DNA from: Actinomucor elegans
Taxonomy: Eukaryota; Mucoromycota; Mucoromycetes; Mucorales; Mucoraceae
Assembly (NCBI GenBank): GCA_026027325.1
Contig: JAMSLZ010000004.1
Span: 620,001 to 684,000 of the forward strand
Direction of reading: 5' to 3'
Length of the DNA stretch: 64,000 bases
Every line of letters begins with the position of its first letter. The stretch's first letter is position 1. Shown here one piece after another: positions 20,551-31,763 of this stretch. A program made the position numbers and the translations under genes. The notes beneath the pieces are model-generated. The model ran no database searches, was not told where the DNA came from, and saw only the letters and a program-made list of their open reading frames with translations.

Positions 20551-23523
20551 TTACAAACGACTTAATATGCCAGCATTTTGCTCTAGATCTTGTTTAAATA
20601 TATGATGAGAGATGATCTTGAACTCTTTCTCATTAGATTCACTTGAACGCACAAGACCTACACTGGCAACAATATCTTCAAACCGACAGACAGCGTAACT
20701 GTGTGCACCGCTACTGTGCAGCTCAACCAAAGCAATAGTCTTGTCATATTTGGTAGTTGCATTCTTTTTCGCTAAATCAACCAAAGCCAAATACTGTGGT
20801 CTACCATTGAATGAATGCTCGAAAAAGAAAACGATAGAACCAATGAACCAGCTTTCACGAATGGAATTATTTCGACTATTAACAAAGGTTGGTTAATCAA
20901 AGAGGTTTTTGTTCTTGAGCTAATTACTTACTTCAAGTAGCTGGCAGTGATCATCACGTAATTGTTTCCTCGACGATATTCATTTATATGGCTTTTATAC
21001 ATGGTAGACGTATATACATTGCCATATGCCCAGGCACGACCAGCGATGGAAATACTATTCAACGAATCAATTTCAGCAATATTTACACCATTTGCTTCAG
21101 TACGGCGATAGTAATGCAATAGCGCCTTCAAAAAAGTTTGAGTGGAGACACCAAAGGGAAGAGTATCCACTGAAATATTACTAAAGGGAGCCCATAATTG
21201 TGGATCACTAGCATCACCAGAAGGGTTATTCCTGAAAGTGGATTCGCTGTATTTTCGAGGAGTGATCAGGTCAAGCTCAGTATGAACATCCCAAGTCTGG
21301 CTGTTTATATGATTACGCGTTATGAGTCTTTCCAAGATATTACCAGCGTTTGCGCCAGCATCAACCTTTGACTTGATGAGCTTTTTGTATTTTCCGATGC
21401 TTCTTTCCATTGATCGGGCGGAATATGCTCTCAACACACCTTGTTGTTTGATCATATAGACTATATGCGAAAGGTAGTGTTGAACAGGCTTGAATACACC
21501 GGAATGAATACGCTTTGCCTTGATTTCTGCCAACAAAAATTCTTGCCATTCTTTGATATATCTTTGGAAAGTATGTAAGTAAACTAGATTTATGAGTACA
21601 AAAAAAATATATTTACCTTTCCATCAGAATAAGGTCTTCAATAGAAAGTTCCCATTTAAGAGCCAATGCGACAGCTTTTGTCAGATGAATCAATGGTTTC
21701 TTAGCGGATTCTTGAATCAATTCAGGAACGAACAAGGTGGGAATCATATATAAGAAAATATCAATCCAGTCAACAGCACGTTTGCCACCACTCTTGATAA
21801 TTGGATCTTCCCATTTGGATGAAAAGGATGTCGGTACAGTGGCTCTAGAAGCTTCAACAAGTTTACCAATTTTGATGAGCGATAATTTTGGAATATAGAA
21901 AGTATACGGCCATTCATCAGCAGACTTCAATCGGGCATCACTCAATTCATCTTCATTGGGCTTATATCGAGTTTTTCTTGCTGCATTGTACTCTTTACCC
22001 ATGTCGACTGTCAGCATATTGAATACGTGTTGAGCGATACCTTGTCCGAGAAGATGCATTTCGTCTAAACCAAAAAAAGTAGCGCCAGTAAAACTGGGAA
22101 GTATTGCAAATGGTGTTGCAGACTTGATACTGTAGCTCTATGAGGTAAAAAGAAAAAGAAATGTTAAAAACTTGTAAAGATTAATGCTGATTATAGTACT
22201 TACATTCGCTGCATCTGGGGAAATGAAATCGTTTCTGCTTCTGATCTCATTGTCGATCGTTAAAAAACAATTATGATAATCATGACGTTCAGCTTGGACA
22301 CGACAAATACGGCAACCAAACGTAGCCATATGACCAATATGATTTGCAAGCTCAGCTGCAGCAGGAAGATCACCAGTAGCCATCACCAAGTTGACTTTAG
22401 CTTGACAAACAATTACACCATCCTTTTGTACAAGCATGCCTTTGGTAGACAGAGCATGAAACTCATCAATAATAGGCTTTAAAAAGGTATGCATGTACTT
22501 TGGGTAGTTTGGACCTGGCAAGATCGCCAATTGAAGCATGTATTCGTCTTGGTAGCGGTATTCTGGGGGAATGTTCATATTCAAGAGATGGATGATTGTT
22601 AACTTGTCCCCTTTATGATTCTTGCTAGTACAGAAACCATCGACAAAAAGAACCATTGCGACATCATCTTCACCGGAAAACAGAATGCTATTATCCTTAA
22701 AGTACTTGTATGCTGCACCATCAAAGTAATCTTTATATTCACCGTCAGTTGATTTATAGTTGTAGCGGTATTTCATCAAGTCTCTTGTCTTTGCATTCGC
22801 AAGCATTTGAGCGACTTGTTCACCAATAGGAAGCATCTTCATAGAGCGACGAGGTTTACCATGATCATCAAAGCGATTTTCTTTACAAGCAGGGTTTTTA
22901 CATTGAATAGTCTCTATATCTTCCTTTTCAAACAGCATGCAACCATTGACGCAGACATCATGAAAATGACATTGAATATTGGTTTTTGCTTTAAGAGTAC
23001 GATCCAAGGTATCAGGGAACATGAGAGTGGATGGTAGGTAACCTATATATAATGGGAATAAAAGCTGATAAGTACTTTTTTTTTAACTCTATTTGAATAG
23101 ATACATACCCAATCCATCGGTTTTACGGCTCTCTTCATTGTTTTTGATTATGGTACGCATTAGATAGACAAGTTCTCTTTGAGCCTCTCGAGGAATACCA
23201 TACGTGTCGCAAATATCTCTCAATTGGATGCTATTTAATTCCGTATTGGTGAAAAGGTTTTGATCCGAGGATTTGACGTTGTAAGCAATTGGAGTAGGCT
23301 CTATTTCAAACAAGGTATATTGTTAAATTAAAAGCTTTAGTAATATATCTGTTAACTCACCTTGGACAGGAATGCTAGCTTCTTGCGTTTGGACGACCCT
23401 TTGTTTTCTATGATCACGATTATGGCTATAGTGATTACTCCTAGCTTTAACAGTTTTGAATGGCCTCAAACAAGTAGCGCAAGTATATTTATATGGTGTA
23501 GCAGAAGAGGAAACTTTGCCCAT
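20551..23523 (-). CDS. CACTA tnp2-family transposase (six exons, 889 aa)
   Basis: This is the DDE transposase of element C. The model joins exons 23523-23361, 23300-23109, 23042-22204, 22137-21617, 21561-20932 and 20875-20551. All five introns are GT..AG and 55-66 nt long, and the sum is 2670 nt, a whole frame. Exon 1 has a C2H2-type finger (C15, C18, H31, H34/H38). Exons 3-4 hold the Transposase_21/tnp2 core: FVDGF with aspartate near residue 253, then IPPEYRYQDEYMLQLAILPG, then MATGDLPAAAELA with aspartate near 343 and FGCRIC. The third acidic residue is not assigned. Exon borders match those of the diverged copy in element D, which confirms the model. It faces away from the accessory gene across a 405-bp gap. 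Confidence 0.92.
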
Positions 23524-23928
23524 TTAAAGATAAGTAAAAACAAGTAAATATATCGAATTAATGAATAGCGGTTTTGTTGTTTAGAAAAAGCAGGTCTTAA
23601 ATACGTTTGCTTGGTCTACAATTGACAGAGTTCTCAATGGTAATTCATTGTTTTAGGCTGTTGAATCCTTTGAACTAATCAGCTTTTCATATTACTCAGC
23701 CTTCCAGATTATTCAGATATCGAATACATTTTAATGGATCCTTATGATTTCTAATCAAGCTAATTCCTTTCCAAGTCAGTCATACCTGTCAGTAAGCTTA
23801 CTTTCCAGAAAGCTCTTTGGACATTAGTAAGGATTACTAATGGATAAATGGTAAAGTACGCTTATAAAACAGTTAAATAGCTCAAATCATTCAATCACTT
23901 TTCTTTATAATATATTTACTTTATAGCT
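23524..23928. promoter_or_regulatory. Divergent promoter of CACTA C
   Basis: This 405-bp AT-rich gap lies between the transposase ATG (minus) and the accessory ATG (plus) and must hold both promoters. TATAATATATTTA near 23908 precedes the accessory start by about 20-25 bp. An identical arrangement lies at 63435-63839. Confidence 0.55.
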
Positions 23929-25011
23929 ATGTCAAACAACAACAACAATAATTGGAGCGTCTACTTTGAGAAGATTGAACAAGAAATCTTAATCAACCGT
24001 CGTTTAATTCAAGATTTGATCCAAATATTAGCACCTCTATTTCCTCGAGAAGCTTCGAGGGTTTCATCTAACGAAGAAATTGAACAAGCACTTGACGATG
24101 GTACAATCATATCTGAAGCATGTTACTACATTCAGTTTTATTAACCTCTTAGCTTGTCATATATAGCTGAACGAGAAGCAATTGCAAATGCTTTGAATCC
24201 TAATTTACGTAGTAAACGGTCAATCCCAAAAGTGCTAGAAGAAGCAAAAGTGCGTTATCAACAAAAGGCAACCAAGACAAATGTCACCCCTTCTGCACCA
24301 TTAAGGTTATATGCCCTCTTGAAACACCTCAAGTATATAAAAGGCCAACAAAATGAACTGACCGATGATGATGTTCAACCGCAATACAATACGTTGAAAT
24401 ACTTGGCAAGAGATGTCTTGAAAGACATGGAAAGGGCAAATATAAATATTGTTGGTAAAACTTGGAGTGAAATTGGCGAAGAGGATACCAGCATTCAAGA
24501 ACGTTATGCTTTGCTTTTAGAGAAACGTGCTTTAGATGTGGGCTTGCATCTGCATCTCTGTGTAGAGATGTGGGCTGCCAAGTTACTTTTATCTGAAGCA
24601 CTCAAAAACAAGAAGACTGTACGTACCAGAAGTAATTCTGCTGAAGAAGGTGAAAGTCAACAAAATCAAGAATCTGTTGAAGACAATGAGATTGAATCGT
24701 TCTTCAGGTTAGATGCTTTTTTATTTCTGTTTTTATATCTTTATTAATATGCTTGTTATGCAAATAGTGTGGATAATCAGCATATCCTTGTTGATCGTCT
24801 AGCTACTTCTGTTGCTCCAGTTGGTCTTGCATCTCCAATTGCTAGCTTGTTGGATCTACATTCTGCTCGCTCATCAACGAAAAGAAAAGCCATTACGGTT
24901 CAACCTGACGTTGGTGAAGATGAGGAGGCTGGATCTGACAATCGTTCCAAAGAAGCGGATTCCAATAAGCGTAAACCACGCTCTAAGAAAAATACAAAAA
25001 AAACGAAATAA
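23929..25011 (+). CDS. CACTA accessory protein (three exons, 318 aa), unknown function
   Basis: I do not recognise this protein. Exons 23929-24100, 24167-24707 and 24768-25011 join in frame (957 nt) across GT..AG introns of 66 and 60 nt. The N-terminus is a likely coiled coil with the motif LIQDLIQILAPLFP. The middle is helical and charged with the best-conserved block TSIQERYALLLEKRALD...LHLCVEMWAAKLL. The C-terminus is acidic then strongly basic (KRKPRSKKNTKK), a probable nuclear signal. The homologue in element D (41491-42638) keeps the same three exons and motifs despite low identity, so the gene is under selection. Plant CACTA elements encode a second, end-binding protein (TnpA); an analogous role is inference from position only. 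Confidence 0.85.
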
Positions 25012-26314
25012 ATATAGACGTTTTTTTATTGGTTTAAGTAGCTGACGTAGCATTTTTCTGCGGCTTTTCAGTATTAAGAAAAACTTTTTTACACCAATCT
25101 TGAGTTTCTTTCTTTTTTTTCGTTTGCTAAATTGGCACATTAAACGTAAGGTTTCTTGACATTTGTCACTCTTATTGCGCACAACACTTTAACTGAAGCT
25201 TCTGTATAATAGGAATTAACCTCAATGTCAGCTTGTAATTGTGTTTTTTTTTCCAAGCTTTCGAATATTTCCCTCGTTCTTAATGTCGTAATTATCTATA
25301 AATACGTCGTCATTCATACTGCTTATATTCTTATACTGACTTGTATTCTTAAATACTTATACCACTTCAGTAATACTTATAGCCAGTAATGCCATATAGC
25401 TTTTGAACCTTTACTATTAGTTTTAAAGCTAATAACCATTAAGTAAGTGCAATGATTACTAATCCATTAATTTCTTTGTATATTAATCTAATACTGTTAT
25501 AATAGATTTAGTTGTGTATATATACAAGACGAAGACTATTAAAACTGTAGCCCAGTGAATTATAATTGATTGTGTCTGATATAGTGTTGGTAAGTCTGTA
25601 GCAATAGCGAGTTTCATTCAAGAATCTAATCATTACTTACTTTAGGAAAAGATGATTAAAATATGCTATTATACAAGCGTGGGCCATTCTTCTAAAGGTT
25701 AGTTCAAATATACTCTTAAAATATTGTTTCATCAACGATAACTGACATTATTTATACAGTTATTTGCTTAATTCATTTACCTGTTACTTGCCAGTGGGAC
25801 ATAAATTCTTTTATACTTGTATGACAATAAGGTAAGTTAAATACTGTTCGTGTGTGATAGAAAGCTGGTTATTGTATATTCAGCTATTGAAGGCTAGTGT
25901 GTATTAGAGTAATATCTGTTGAAGTTATATATTATATAAATAAAAAAAATAGCAATTAAATTATTATCTGAATAACCAAAATGACTATAATATTATTAGT
26001 AGTGTATTGTGAATATATGATAGAAAACTAATAATAATATTGATTATAAATCATCAATATGGAGGGATTAATCCATACTATTATTGACTGGAAACCACTA
26101 CTATTATACAATTTACCCATAATAATATTGAAGGAAAACCCTTAATATTATAGTATTTACCCATAATATTATCGAATAAGAGTCACTAATATTATCAACC
26201 GCCGAAAAAACACTGCCTAGAAATTGACAATAATTATTAGCAGAACTATAGTCGATTTTACCCCTAATATTATCAACTTTTGGGCAAAAAACCGACAATA
26301 TTTTCGCCATAGTG
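25012..26314. other. CACTA C right non-coding and subterminal repeats
   Basis: No gene is seen. Between about 25960 and 26314 the motif TAATATTAT (often as ACCCMTAATATTAT) recurs at least six times in both orientations, then the right TIR ends at 26314. The dense motif array next to the TIR is the usual place for CACTA transposase-binding sites. Confidence 0.75.
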
Positions 26315-26318
26315 TTTC

Positions 26319-29300
26319 TTGGAAGAGGATTGCTTATGATCAGCATTGCGACGTCCCCAATATATTTCAATTGGTTTCTTTGAATCGAAGTGTGATGGAG
26401 GTTCCCATGTATCATCTTCATCGTTTGGATATCCTTTCCATTTGACTCTGTATAAATAATTACCAGGTGAACCAGAATGATCAATGACTGCTTGTATTTC
26501 AAAGTGATCTTCTTTAAGCTTTTGATATTCTTCAGTAGATATATTATCTGAGGAGATGAATATAATATGCGATGTAGGTACATCTCTAGATAAGAGAGTA
26601 CCCGCTTTATCTTTCAAGATATAGCTACCGTTCTTTGTGATTCCATGTATATAAAATGGACCGAGATTACGCGCATCTAATTTGCTTAATCGTGTTACAT
26701 TCTTAATCATAACTTTACTTCCAACAGGAAACTGCTTAGTTACAATCCTATGCGTTTTTACGAATCTGTCGTGATCACGTTCTTGCGTATCTCTTATGCG
26801 TTTAGACAATGCTGGTATAACGACTTCATTGACAAATTTGAATTTTTCATCAATCATTTTCGTGTCAGTTTCTTCTAGTTGCAATACAGGTTTAGTATTT
26901 GAGTAGTCTTCAAAGCCATTTGGTTGTCTATTGAATAACACTGTATAAGGACGAGACTTATGTAACCGTGCGTATTTACAATTCATAGCGTATTGACAAT
27001 AATTCAAATAATAATCCCAGTCGGCGCCTTTACCGCGTAATTCCTTAACAATTGTACGTTTTGCCAAACCGACATATGCTTCGTTTACCGAGTTACCCGT
27101 AGGAGAGTATGGTAATGAAAGTCTTCGATCAATGCCACTCATCTCAATCATTTTTGCTACAATATCAGCTGTGAACTCTGCACCATTATCCGAATTCAAG
27201 ATCTTTGGAAAGCCAAATAACGAGAATATAGATAAAAGTTCGGCAGCGATAGTCGTACTATGTTTATCAGGTAATGCTCTAAGAACAGTAAACCTTGAAT
27301 AATAGTCTACCATGACTAACATAAAGTTATTGCCGCGAGAAGAGGTGACATCAAAAGTACCTAAATCCATACACCAATGATCAAGTGGTTGATCAGGCAA
27401 TACAGATTTTGGTGGGTGATAACCAACTTTGGATATGTTGAACCTATTGCATTCAGTACATTCGCCCAAGATTCGTTGAATATCTTTTCGCATGTTTGTC
27501 CAGTGAATACCATCATGGTGTAATTGGTTCTCGATGCTTTGTAAACCATAATGTCCTAAAAGGTGTGCTTTAAATACGAGATTATCACGTTCATTTTTAG
27601 GTGGTGTAATATAATCAGCAAACTTTAATGTTCGAAGAATCAGGTCTTCATCGTCATTAGAAGTTTGTTGTGGAGATATAGTAGCGCAAGTATCATTACT
27701 CTGATCAGTAAGTAATATTGGTACTGTTGAAGAAGAAGCTAAGAGAGAAGTATTATTTTTATAAATACTAGGGCGTGACTGTTGAGCAAATTGCTTTTTG
27801 CTTTTAGCCATAGATCCCTTTTCACTATCTTTCAAGCTTTTCTTTTTGTTTGAAATGCTACCAACATCACCAAGCGCGACTATATCGAGACAACTACCCC
27901 CCTCCAGAACATTAATCGGTTGATCCTCGTCCGTATAAAGGCGTGAGAGAGCGTCAGGAATAAGATTTTTGAATCCAGGCAGGTGAACTGTATTGAACGT
28001 ATAACCAAAAATACCCTCATACCAACCAGCCATTAAAGCATTAGGTACTTCTTGAGTCTGCAAGTAAATGAGACTTTTATGATCAGTATGCAACGTAAAG
28101 GGAATAAGATACAGCCACTTGTGGAATTTCGCAAATGCATAAACGACAGCTAACAATTCACGTTTGGTAGTGCTATAGTTGCGTTCGGAAACACTAAGCT
28201 TTCGAGAAGCCAAGGCAACAAACTTAACTTCATTATCGATAATTTGATACAGCATAGCACCAATACCAGACACACTTGCATCTGTTGCAACATGAAATCG
28301 TTGACCGATAACTGGAGGCGAGATAACAGGAGCATTGGCCAGAGCGTATTTAAGAGCTGCAAAAGCTTTTTCGTGTTTGTTTGACCAGACTTTAGTAATA
28401 TCTTTTACGTTACGTAGGTCATCTAAATCAGCAGCGAGTTTAGCAAAGAAAGGAATGGATGAACGGAAGAAGTTCATAAACCCGAGAAACTGTTGGATAT
28501 GACGTCCAGTAGTCATTTTAGGCCAGCTTTCTAAGCTTGCTACTTTGCGAGGATCAGGGATCAGTTTACCTTTTATCAACGACCAACCCAATATGTGTAT
28601 GCTCTGTTGAGCGAATACGATCTTATCAGGATTCAGTACGAGATTAGCACTAGTAAGACGTTTGATCACTTCAGCAACGCAATCTGCATGATATGATAGC
28701 GGAGGAAATGTAGAAACAACGATGTCATCTACATACACGTTGACGTAAGGAAGATCTTCAAAGAGTGTTGTCAGATTGCGTTGGACGACCGATCCAACGA
28801 AACTTATGCCATAGCACGCTTTGATAAAGCGCATCTGCCGATTGGTATAGGGACATGTAAAGGACAGTTTCTCGCGATCTTCATCAGCAACTTTAAAACT
28901 TGTAAAGCAAGCATGAATGTCCAATATAGTGTGGATTGGAGCAGAGCCAATACGTTGATGTATTTCTGAGATGAGAGGTAGTTGTTGTCTATCATTTACA
29001 ATCAGCAATTGGTTAACTAGACGAACATCACAAACCACTCTAGGTTTAGCATACGTGTAATTACCGAATGAGTCCTTCTTTTTGACGCAAAGGATGGGAC
29101 TATTCCACGATGTATGAGAAGGAGCTCTTTCAATGACACCTTCCTGTAACCATGTTTCTATTTGGTCAAGGACCGCAGAACGATAGGCTTCAGGAAATGC
29201 GTATTGTTTTCTGTAAGCAACACTTCCAGGCTTCGTTTTGAGATGAATAATAGCACCTGGTAAATTGCAGTATGTATTTTTCATATCAATAGAAGAATTG

Positions 29301-29407
29301 ACCTGTAATAACTTGTTTATTTTATCAAGCAAAGGCTTTCGCTCAGTAATCGTTCCGTACGGATTATCATTTGGTTTGACCTGATCAGGATCAATTGGGT
29401 CTGGGAG
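26319..29407 (-). CDS. Gypsy A2 pol, last codons displaced by CACTA C
   Basis: This is the polymerase-integrase half of copy A2. It is in the same frame as gag and is separated from it only by a TGA (29410-29408); no ATG opens it. Residues from 29407: reverse transcriptase with YVDD near 224, RNase H (VATDASVSG near 377), an integrase zinc region with CTEC, the catalytic core (CMDLG near 680, NSDNGAEF near 738, NEA near 772) and a chromodomain (RVKWKGY, about 972-1012). Element C interrupts it after the SSSKK codons; the remaining 24 codons and stop lie at 18931-18860. As it stands the protein would end a few residues into element C, losing only the basic tail, so enzyme function may survive. 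Confidence 0.93.
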
Positions 29408-29410
29408 TCA
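29408..29410 (-). promoter_or_regulatory. In-frame UGA between gag and pol of family A (candidate readthrough stop)
   Basis: Gag ends ...GGCCAT TGA, and the next codons CTC CCA GAC continue in the same frame straight into pol without an ATG. UGA followed by C is a leaky context in eukaryotes, so readthrough would make Gag-Pol from one mRNA. The gag side of copy A1 is outside the window, so a private mutation in A2 cannot be excluded. Confidence 0.6.
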
Positions 29411-31345
29411 ATGGCCAATTTGTTCAAAGTGTGAACTAACAAGACCAGTGATACCAATGTTCAATTGAGGTAAGATGTCAAGACCAAAGCAAATAGGAAC
29501 ATCTTCATGAGTAAAGAAAGGAAAAACTTCAAAAGTATGGTAAAAAGATTTTTTATTATAGAATACTTTTAGAGTGCAAGACCCTATTCTACTGATCGCA
29601 TTATTGACGTGGCCAAGCTGGATTGTGCCTTCTTGCTTCACCAAAGGAATAGGTGGAACAAGTGAGTTAAAAAACTCTGGCGTAACCATAGAAAAGCTCG
29701 AACCCGAATCGATCAAACTGTAGGTAGTAATATTCTCTATAATAGCCGGTACAAAGAGAGAATTAGAAATCTGTCTTGGTGGCAATGAAAATCTTTTGTG
29801 ATACTTACAAGCTTGTGCCTGCGCGGCGACCAGAAGCGATTCTTCATCTGAAATATCCATATCGTTGATGCGTTGTGTGGCAACAGCCACAGCAGAAGAA
29901 GAAGAAGCATTGGTTGATCCAGCAGAAGAATCAACAGAAGTATTAGTCTCGACGGTAGTGGAAACCGGAGCACGAGGAGCAGCAGAAGAAGTAGTAGTAG
30001 TGGTGCGAGAGGCAGAAGAGGAAAAACGTTCGGGCGACGTGGACATAGCTCTCATTACCAGATTACTGGCAGATTTACCAACACCATTCACTGCAGCAGA
30101 TGAATCACAGCGATGTGATGGGTTCCAATTCTTAGCGCCACAACGACGGCAGTCACCAGGACCAGGCTTGGGTACACCTCCCAGTTTAGCAGCGCGACAA
30201 GAGTCCGTGCTATGCGTAGTCGATCGGTGGAAAGAACAGAACAACCCTTTCTTTTCTTTTGTACTAGACGAAGAAGAAGGTTTTGATGCGTACTTCGAGG
30301 CAGCAGCACCATTAGGAAACGATGACGACGATGGTTCATCAGAAACCTTTGACTTTTTCGTGCCAAGAGATTCCCTTTGATCGTCACCAGTACGCTTGTT
30401 AGCACGCATAGAAGCCAAACGACTGTCCAAGTTACGAGCCACAGCGCAAACATACTCGAGATTCTGCGTCTGAGTTTCAGTTCCCATATTCATAGTATAT
30501 GCCATACGTTCTTGGAATGAGTCAGGCAATCCACGCAAGAAGGTAGATATTAACAAGAACGAATCATTCAAGTCAGCACGACGACGTAACGCGTTGAAGC
30601 GGTCAATATACTGTTCAATTGTCTCGGTTGACCGTTTGGTAATGGCCATGAGCTCGTTAGCAGCAGTAGAGCGATCTACACTTGCATTCACACCAAACTT
30701 CTTCAAGAAAGCATCTTTTACAATGGACCAAGTAGCAGCAACACCAGACACAAAGAAGGTTTCTTTTAAGAATGTTTGATGATCCTCGTTTAAGCAACAG
30801 TACTTAAGTAGGCGAGCACCATTGACGTCCAAGTCAAGACCATGACACTCTACAACGACTTCGAAGCGAGAAAGACAGGTACGCAAGTCAGTGAAGATGG
30901 TAGACTTGTTGTCAGAAACCATACCAACCCATTGGATAATAGGTAAGTCATTGGGCACAAACTCAGTACGTAACATAGTACTCTTAGTAGGACCCAGAGA
31001 AGCAGAAGCAGGACTAGCAGCAGAGCTACCAAGGGATTCTTCCATAGCCAGAAGAGATTCCTTAAATAGCTTCAAATCCTTTTGACGAAGAGCAAGATCA
31101 CCACGAAGTTTCTTGGCAGCTTCTTCAGAGAGAACACCAGGAGTCACCAACTGGATAGTCATCTTAGCGATTTGAGCAGAGGCTTGACGGATAGCGTCCT
31201 TGATCACCTCAACGGAGTCAGATACGGATAAACCGTCATCACAGTTGTTCATCTCTACGTCTTGATCAGCAGAGGATTCAGTAGCAACAGGAGGATTAAT
31301 GACAACGTCATTAGAACCAGAAACAGTAGAGATAGGAGCAGACAT
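29408..31345 (-). CDS. Gypsy A2 gag with C-terminal aspartic protease
   Basis: This 645-aa structural protein starts at the ATG at 31345, 55 nt inside the 5' LTR. A gag-like helical region spans about residues 115-300. Two cysteine-histidine clusters follow, CSFHRSTTHSTDSC and CRRCGAKNWNPSHRC, then a serine/threonine-rich linker. A retropepsin domain ends the protein, with the catalytic DSG in YSLIDSGSSFSMV near residue 545 and a GLDILPQLNIG segment. The frame is intact up to the UGA discussed separately. Layout and finger type match families B and E. Confidence 0.9.
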   Translation of the reverse strand: MSAPISTVSGSNDVVINPPVATESSADQDVEMNNCDDGLSVSDSVEVIKDAIRQASAQIAKMTIQLVTPGVLSEEAAKKLRGDLALRQKDLKLFKESLLAMEESLGSSAASPASASLGPTKSTMLRTEFVPNDLPIIQWVGMVSDNKSTIFTDLRTCLSRFEVVVECHGLDLDVNGARLLKYCCLNEDHQTFLKETFFVSGVAATWSIVKDAFLKKFGVNASVDRSTAANELMAITKRSTETIEQYIDRFNALRRRADLNDSFLLISTFLRGLPDSFQERMAYTMNMGTETQTQNLEYVCAVARNLDSRLASMRANKRTGDDQRESLGTKKSKVSDEPSSSSFPNGAAASKYASKPSSSSSTKEKKGLFCSFHRSTTHSTDSCRAAKLGGVPKPGPGDCRRCGAKNWNPSHRCDSSAAVNGVGKSASNLVMRAMSTSPERFSSSASRTTTTTSSAAPRAPVSTTVETNTSVDSSAGSTNASSSSAVAVATQRINDMDISDEESLLVAAQAQACKYHKRFSLPPRQISNSLFVPAIIENITTYSLIDSGSSFSMVTPEFFNSLVPPIPLVKQEGTIQLGHVNNAISRIGSCTLKVFYNKKSFYHTFEVFPFFTHEDVPICFGLDILPQLNIGITGLVSSHFEQIGH

Positions 31346-31399
31346 ATTGAGTAGTAAGTGTATAATAAACCAAAAAGTAGCAGATAAGGTTAAAAAAAA

Positions 31400-31763
31400 T
31401 GTTATATCGAATATAATAAAGACTGTAAAAATAACCAGACTGATAAAACGAATTGATTTATTAAAGCATTAAAATGATGGGCTATTTATACAAAATTGAA
31501 GTTCGGATTTAACTTGATATTATAGACGATTGAGTTAGTCAAAGACTGCGCTCATGGAGTTAACAAGGATTTATAGTAATCCATTCTAGTGCGACTTTAT
31601 ATTCGGTGATAGATAGTTTATGAAGGTTAGTTGCACTAAGCATTGATTTCCATATATATCTCTTAACCGACGTTACAAAGCTGTCAAAGCACAAGCTGAG
31701 TATAAGCATTGTCGAACATTAACCTGATTGGTGACGGACACTGAACAAGTCATGTTTACAACA
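31400..31763 (-). repeat. Gypsy A2 5' LTR
   Basis: This is a 364-bp LTR whose inner border (element sense) reads ATAACA then a run of eight T. No tRNA-type primer-binding sequence starting TGG is seen. It abuts LINE ORF2 sequence at 31764. Confidence 0.93.

Larger units (their letters stand above)
18936..26314. mobile_element. CACTA (EnSpm/CMC) transposon C, complete
   Basis: This 7.38-kb element has perfect 19-bp terminal inverted repeats, CACTATGGCGAAAATATTG, at both ends and a 4-bp target duplication TTTC (18932-18935 and 26315-26318). The empty site is visible in copy A1 (2100-2110). CACTA ends plus a tnp2-type transposase place it in the CACTA superfamily. It carries a six-exon transposase on minus (20551-23523) and a divergent three-exon accessory gene on plus (23929-25011). 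Both are intact, so it looks capable of moving. A second, inverted copy lies at 61048 onward. Confidence 0.92.
18267..31763 (-). mobile_element. Gypsy family A, full-length copy A2, split by CACTA element C
   Basis: This is a chromovirus on minus: 5' LTR 31400-31763, gag-protease 29408-31345, pol 29407 to 26319 then 18931 to 18860, tail, polypurine tract and 3' LTR 18267-18630. The LTRs differ at about four of 364 positions by eye, so it is young. Flanking 5-mers differ (AACAG versus GTAGT), and 61 bp of LINE ORF2 are missing at the site. CACTA element C inserted into the last codons of pol after A2 arrived. Confidence 0.92.

Noticed and set aside
20551..23523. KDZ (Kyakuja-Dileera-Zisupton) transposase
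   Set aside because: The core motifs fit tnp2/Transposase_21, and the element has CACTA ends with 4-bp duplications, not the 8-bp duplications of KDZ elements.
24874..25182. 102-codon minus frame at the end of the CACTA C accessory gene
   Set aside because: It overlaps exon 3 of a well-supported gene, is lysine/leucine-rich by composition, and has no equivalent in element D.
29865..30380. 171-codon plus-strand frame inside Gypsy A2 gag
   Set aside because: It is the antisense shadow of the gag serine/threonine-rich linker and carries no motif.
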